A stretch of 7,127 bases of DNA from an uncultured Bacilli bacterium (GTDB lineage: Bacteria; Bacillota_I; Bacilli_A; RFN20; CAG-288): NCBI GenBank assembly GCA_948525355.1, contig CAOSOP010000062.1, positions 1 through 7,127 on the forward strand, read 5' to 3'. The notes below the pieces were generated by a model. The model was not told the origin of the DNA. It saw nothing but the letters and a program-made list of their open reading frames with translations, and did not search any database. The position numbers were made by a program, and so were the translations under genes. Of this stretch, positions 5,170 through 7,127 are shown piece by piece; the first letter of the stretch is position 1, and the number at the start of each line of letters is the position of its first letter.

Positions 5170-6761
5170 AAATTCTCCTTAAATATCTTCAACGATGAAT
5201 CTTTGATTTTTTTGATTGTAATCAATTGATAGGATTTGAAAGTCACTAATCCCTTTTTTTGACGATTCTTTTTAACGTATTTTATTTTTGTCATATAAAC
5301 ATCACCTGAATCAAGGTGCGAGAGGTGAAGCGCTAATTCAGCTGCTAGTTCTTGATTCTTTTTGTTTTCTGACTCGCCAAAAAGAACAACATGGGCACCA
5401 GGATGGTCTTTGACATGAAAGAAAATATCATGAATTCCGGCAATAGAAAAAGTTAGAGTTTCATTTTGCAAATCGTTTTGCCCATAGCCTATTTTAAAAT
5501 TATTGAAAATCAGATAATGAGGTTCATAATTCTTTTTCTTAACTTTCTTTTTCCGATTTATTTTCTTTTTATTCTTTGACTTTAAATAGCCAGTTTCTTC
5601 TAGTTCTATCTTAAGCTCCATTATGTCACGGTTACAACCATTTTCAATATCAAGGAGTTTCTTTTCGAGGTAGAGAATATCATTTTTGCATGTCTCAATA
5701 AGATTATTTAATATAGGAATTGAATTCTTCGATTTGCGGTAACGAGCAAAATATTGATTTGCATTTTCGACATAGTTTTTATCTTTATCTAAAGGGATAG
5801 AGTATCCATCTTTTTCTAGAATGCTTAAAGTGCCATCATATTCGGTTTGATATAAGAATAGTATTTGACCGTAATCTTTATAAATAAGTTTTTGTGTATT
5901 AGACATTAAATCGTGTTCAAGATTATCTAGTTTTCTTCTGTTGATTTTTAATTGGTCGTTTATGAGATTATATAGTTTTCTTTCTTTTAAAAATGAAGCT
6001 AATTTTTTTTGATCTTCTACGAAAAAAGAATATATTTTTTCGATTGTTATTTCTTTATCATTTTCATCATATCTTAGCGGTAATATTCCTTTTTGAGTCA
6101 AATATAAAGTTGTAGATGAATTAATTTTTTCTATCATGTCAGTTAAAGAATAAATATTTTTATATTTTTCAATTAGGTTAATTACTTGTTTAGAATAAAA
6201 GGGACGAAGTTCATCTATACTCTCTATTTTTAATGGAAGCTCACGTGGAGAGATTATATTATATTCAGTATTCCTATTTAAATATTTATTTGTCGCTGCA
6301 TCAATTCTTTCCTTGTATGCGATAACAATCATTTTTGTATCGTGATTGATTAAGACGATATTTGGTCTTTGAGGAAATAACTCTATAATTAAATCAAAAC
6401 TTTCAATATCTTTAACATTTTCTTTATTAATATTAACACATGTAATTATTACAACACGCTCGAGCTTAATTTTTTTAACGGCTGTAATCTTATAACCAGC
6501 TATTTTCTGTATAAGATTAATAAATGCATTATCGACTTTATATTTTGTATACTTATCATAACTATATGTAAAGAATGGATTCGAAGGATCAACAGATATA
6601 ATTAATGTACCACGTCCATTATTTTCATTACAATTGCTTCCATGGTAAGGGAAGGCAAAATGATTTGTAGATAAATTATACGGATGGTCAAAAAAAGCTC
6701 CTTCAAGTCTTTCTTTAAGGTTTTCAGATATTATAGATATAACGCTATTATCAAGTGCCAT
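5166..6761 (-). CDS. rqcH: Divergent NFACT-family protein, RqcH-like ribosome quality-control factor
   Basis: RqcH (Rqc2/NEMF family; older name fibronectin-binding protein, YloA/FbpA) binds stalled 50S-peptidyl-tRNA and recruits tRNA-Ala to add degradative alanine tails. The 531-residue protein, a little shorter than B. subtilis RqcH, has the family plan. NFACT-N covers about 1-175, with LIIELFPQRPNIVLIN at 124-139. A central helical region follows, then coiled coil around 250-390 that includes YFARYRKSK (337-345), a Lys-rich linker (397-410) and NFACT-R (about 415-520) with GYGQNDLQNE (425-434), HDIFFHVKDHPGAHVVLF (444-461) and KKGLVTF (502-508). NFACT-R is textbook; NFACT-N is diverged. 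Where B. subtilis has the tRNA-handling pair Asp97-Arg98, this protein appears to read Glu101-Arg102, and the usual LRKHL stretch is not recognisable. The start fits the family's M-[AS]-x-D beginning, but no ribosome site precedes it. Confidence 0.88.
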   Translation of the reverse strand: MALDNSVISIISENLKERLEGAFFDHPYNLSTNHFAFPYHGSNCNENNGRGTLIISVDPSNPFFTYSYDKYTKYKVDNAFINLIQKIAGYKITAVKKIKLERVVIITCVNINKENVKDIESFDLIIELFPQRPNIVLINHDTKMIVIAYKERIDAATNKYLNRNTEYNIISPRELPLKIESIDELRPFYSKQVINLIEKYKNIYSLTDMIEKINSSTTLYLTQKGILPLRYDENDKEITIEKIYSFFVEDQKKLASFLKERKLYNLINDQLKINRRKLDNLEHDLMSNTQKLIYKDYGQILFLYQTEYDGTLSILEKDGYSIPLDKDKNYVENANQYFARYRKSKNSIPILNNLIETCKNDILYLEKKLLDIENGCNRDIMELKIELEETGYLKSKNKKKINRKKKVKKKNYEPHYLIFNNFKIGYGQNDLQNETLTFSIAGIHDIFFHVKDHPGAHVVLFGESENKKNQELAAELALHLSHLDSGDVYMTKIKYVKKNRQKKGLVTFKSYQLITIKKIKDSSLKIFKENL

Positions 6762-6767
6762 GACTTT

Positions 6768-6776
6768 ATTATATCA
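6768..6776 (-). promoter_or_regulatory. Extended -10 promoter of the rqcH operon, probably giving a leaderless mRNA
   Basis: Read on the minus strand, TGATATAAT (6776-6768) is a perfect extended -10, TG-N-TATAAT. Only six bases (AAAGTC) separate it from the rqcH ATG, so transcription should begin at or within a base or two of the start codon. No convincing -35 box is seen at the expected distance; the spacer region is a T-rich tract. The lack of any Shine-Dalgarno sequence agrees with a leaderless message. Confidence 0.55.
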
Positions 6777-6815
6777 AGAAAAAAGAAAAAAGCTGTATAA
6801 ATTATTCTATGTTTG

Positions 6816-6824
6816 TGGTAAAAT
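6816..6824 (+). promoter_or_regulatory. Extended -10 promoter of the cold-shock gene
   Basis: TGGTAAAAT (6816-6824) fits an extended -10 element (TG-N-TAAAAT). The -35 region at the usual spacing (TATAAA) is poor. The start site would fall near 6831, so the transcript would begin within the inverted repeat at 6830-6849. The promoter is divergent from that of rqcH, with about 43 bases between the two -10 elements. Confidence 0.5.
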
Positions 6825-6829
6825 GATAA

Positions 6830-6849
6830 AGTACTTTTCTAAAAGTACT
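6830..6849 (+). repeat. Inverted repeat in the csp leader: hairpin or operator
   Basis: AGTACTTTT (6830-6838) and AAAAGTACT (6841-6849) are exact reverse complements separated by CT. If transcription starts near 6831, the mRNA begins with this stem, which ends two bases before the GAAAGG ribosome site (6852-6857). It may protect the 5' end, tune access to the ribosome site with temperature, or be a repressor site over the transcription start. Confidence 0.55.
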
Positions 6850-6863
6850 ATGAAAGGTCAACA

Positions 6864-7061
6864 ATGACAGGAAAAGTAAAAAAATTCAACAAGGAAAAAG
6901 GATTTGGGTTTATTCACGCTGAAGATAATCAAGATTATTTTTTCCATTATTCCTCACTTGTTATGGAGGGCTTTAAGACCATTGAAGAAGGTCGTGATGT
7001 CGAATTTGAAATTGAACAGAACGAACGTGGTCCAAGAGCATGCAATGTACAGCCAAAGTAA
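6864..7061 (+). CDS. Cold-shock domain protein (CspA family)
   Basis: This 65-residue single cold-shock domain is a small cytoplasmic beta-barrel that binds single-stranded RNA and DNA and acts as an RNA chaperone or antiterminator. RNP1 is KGFGFI (12-17) and RNP2 is DYFFHYS (24-30, usually DVFVHFS). The protein ends in the common GPRACNVQP segment (56-64). The normally conserved Trp of the KWFN motif (Trp8 of B. subtilis CspB) is Lys7 here, removing one surface aromatic that stacks on bases; the extra Tyr and Phe in RNP2 might compensate. GAAAGG (6852-6857) stands 6 bases before the ATG. It is transcribed alone, divergently from rqcH. Cold induction cannot be judged from sequence; many such genes are constitutive. 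Confidence 0.93.
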   Translation: MTGKVKKFNKEKGFGFIHAEDNQDYFFHYSSLVMEGFKTIEEGRDVEFEIEQNERGPRACNVQPK

Positions 7062-7082
7062 ATAAGATGAAGTTGAATAAAT

Positions 7083-7109
7083 CGCTCGTTAGTAATAATG
7101 GGCGTTTTT
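7083..7109 (+). terminator. Candidate intrinsic terminator of the cold-shock gene
   Basis: CGCTC (7083-7087) pairs with GGGCG (7100-7104; one G-U pair) around a 12-base loop and is followed by TTTTT (7105-7109). It starts 21 bases after the csp stop. The stem is short but G+C-rich for this genome, and position plus U-run support termination. Confidence 0.55.
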
Positions 7110-7126
7110 GTTTGCTTCGCCTTTTT
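7101..7126 (+). terminator. Alternative overlapping terminator hairpin at the window edge
   Basis: GGCG (7101-7104) can instead pair with CGCC (7118-7121), followed by TTTTT (7122-7126). This stem uses the right arm of the hairpin at 7083-7104, so the two exclude each other. With a 4-bp stem and a 13-base loop it is weak, and the true structure may continue beyond the window. Confidence 0.3.
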
Positions 7127-7127
7127 G

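Noticed and set aside
4994..5182. 62-codon plus-strand open frame.
   Set aside because: It is antisense to the 96-residue membrane gene, which has a strong ribosome site and coupling to rqcH; the plus frame has neither.
4960..5230. Short A+T-rich palindromes and T-runs in the minus operon, such as ATCAATTGAT near 5220.
   Set aside because: Such short symmetric A+T words are frequent by chance at this composition.
1543..6761. Mycoplasma-type code (TGA read as Trp).
   Set aside because: TGA ends the DUF402 gene, tsaB and rqcH at the expected family lengths, and TGG is used for Trp.

Overview
The window reads as chromosome from a low-GC (roughly 30%) Gram-positive-type bacterium of the Bacillota, or of a related lineage on the Mollicutes side that keeps the standard code. 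The reasons are the gene order tsaE-tsaB-rimI-tsaD (the ydiB-ydiC-ydiD-ydiE order of Bacillus subtilis), AGGAG-type ribosome sites, tightly overlapping genes, and TGA used as a real stop in three genes. No species can be named.

Layout: bases 1-56 are an abrupt GC-rich, foldable block of unknown identity, possibly the end of a structured RNA. An extended -10 promoter at 104-132 then leads a compact six-gene plus-strand operon (158-4608). It encodes a DUF3137-like membrane protein with a long charged tail, a DUF402 (YgaC/Ntdp-type) nucleoside phosphatase, TsaE, TsaB, a RimI-type N-acetyltransferase and TsaD. TsaE, TsaB and TsaD are three of the four proteins that make N6-threonylcarbamoyladenosine (t6A) at position 37 of ANN-decoding tRNAs. 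The fourth, TsaC/TsaC2 (YwlC), is not here.

A convergent minus-strand operon (6761-4576) encodes an NFACT-family RqcH-like ribosome quality-control protein and two three-helix membrane proteins of 96 and 97 residues that look like old tandem duplicates. Its last gene overlaps the 3' end of tsaD by 33 bp, and the best terminator candidate for the tsa operon lies inside that gene. A divergent cold-shock protein gene (6864-7061) follows, with a perfect hairpin in its leader and one or two terminator-like hairpins at the window edge.

The shared theme is translation fidelity: tRNA modification, ribosomal protein acetylation, stalled-ribosome rescue and an RNA chaperone. The most unusual signals are the rqcH-linked pair of small membrane proteins, a divergent RqcH with Glu in place of the usual Asp of the Asp-Arg pair, an apparently leaderless rqcH transcript, a 22-bp perfect palindrome in tsaD, a 13-bp perfect inverted repeat in tsaE, and the unexplained GC-rich start. 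I see no mobile element, CRISPR array or tRNA gene.
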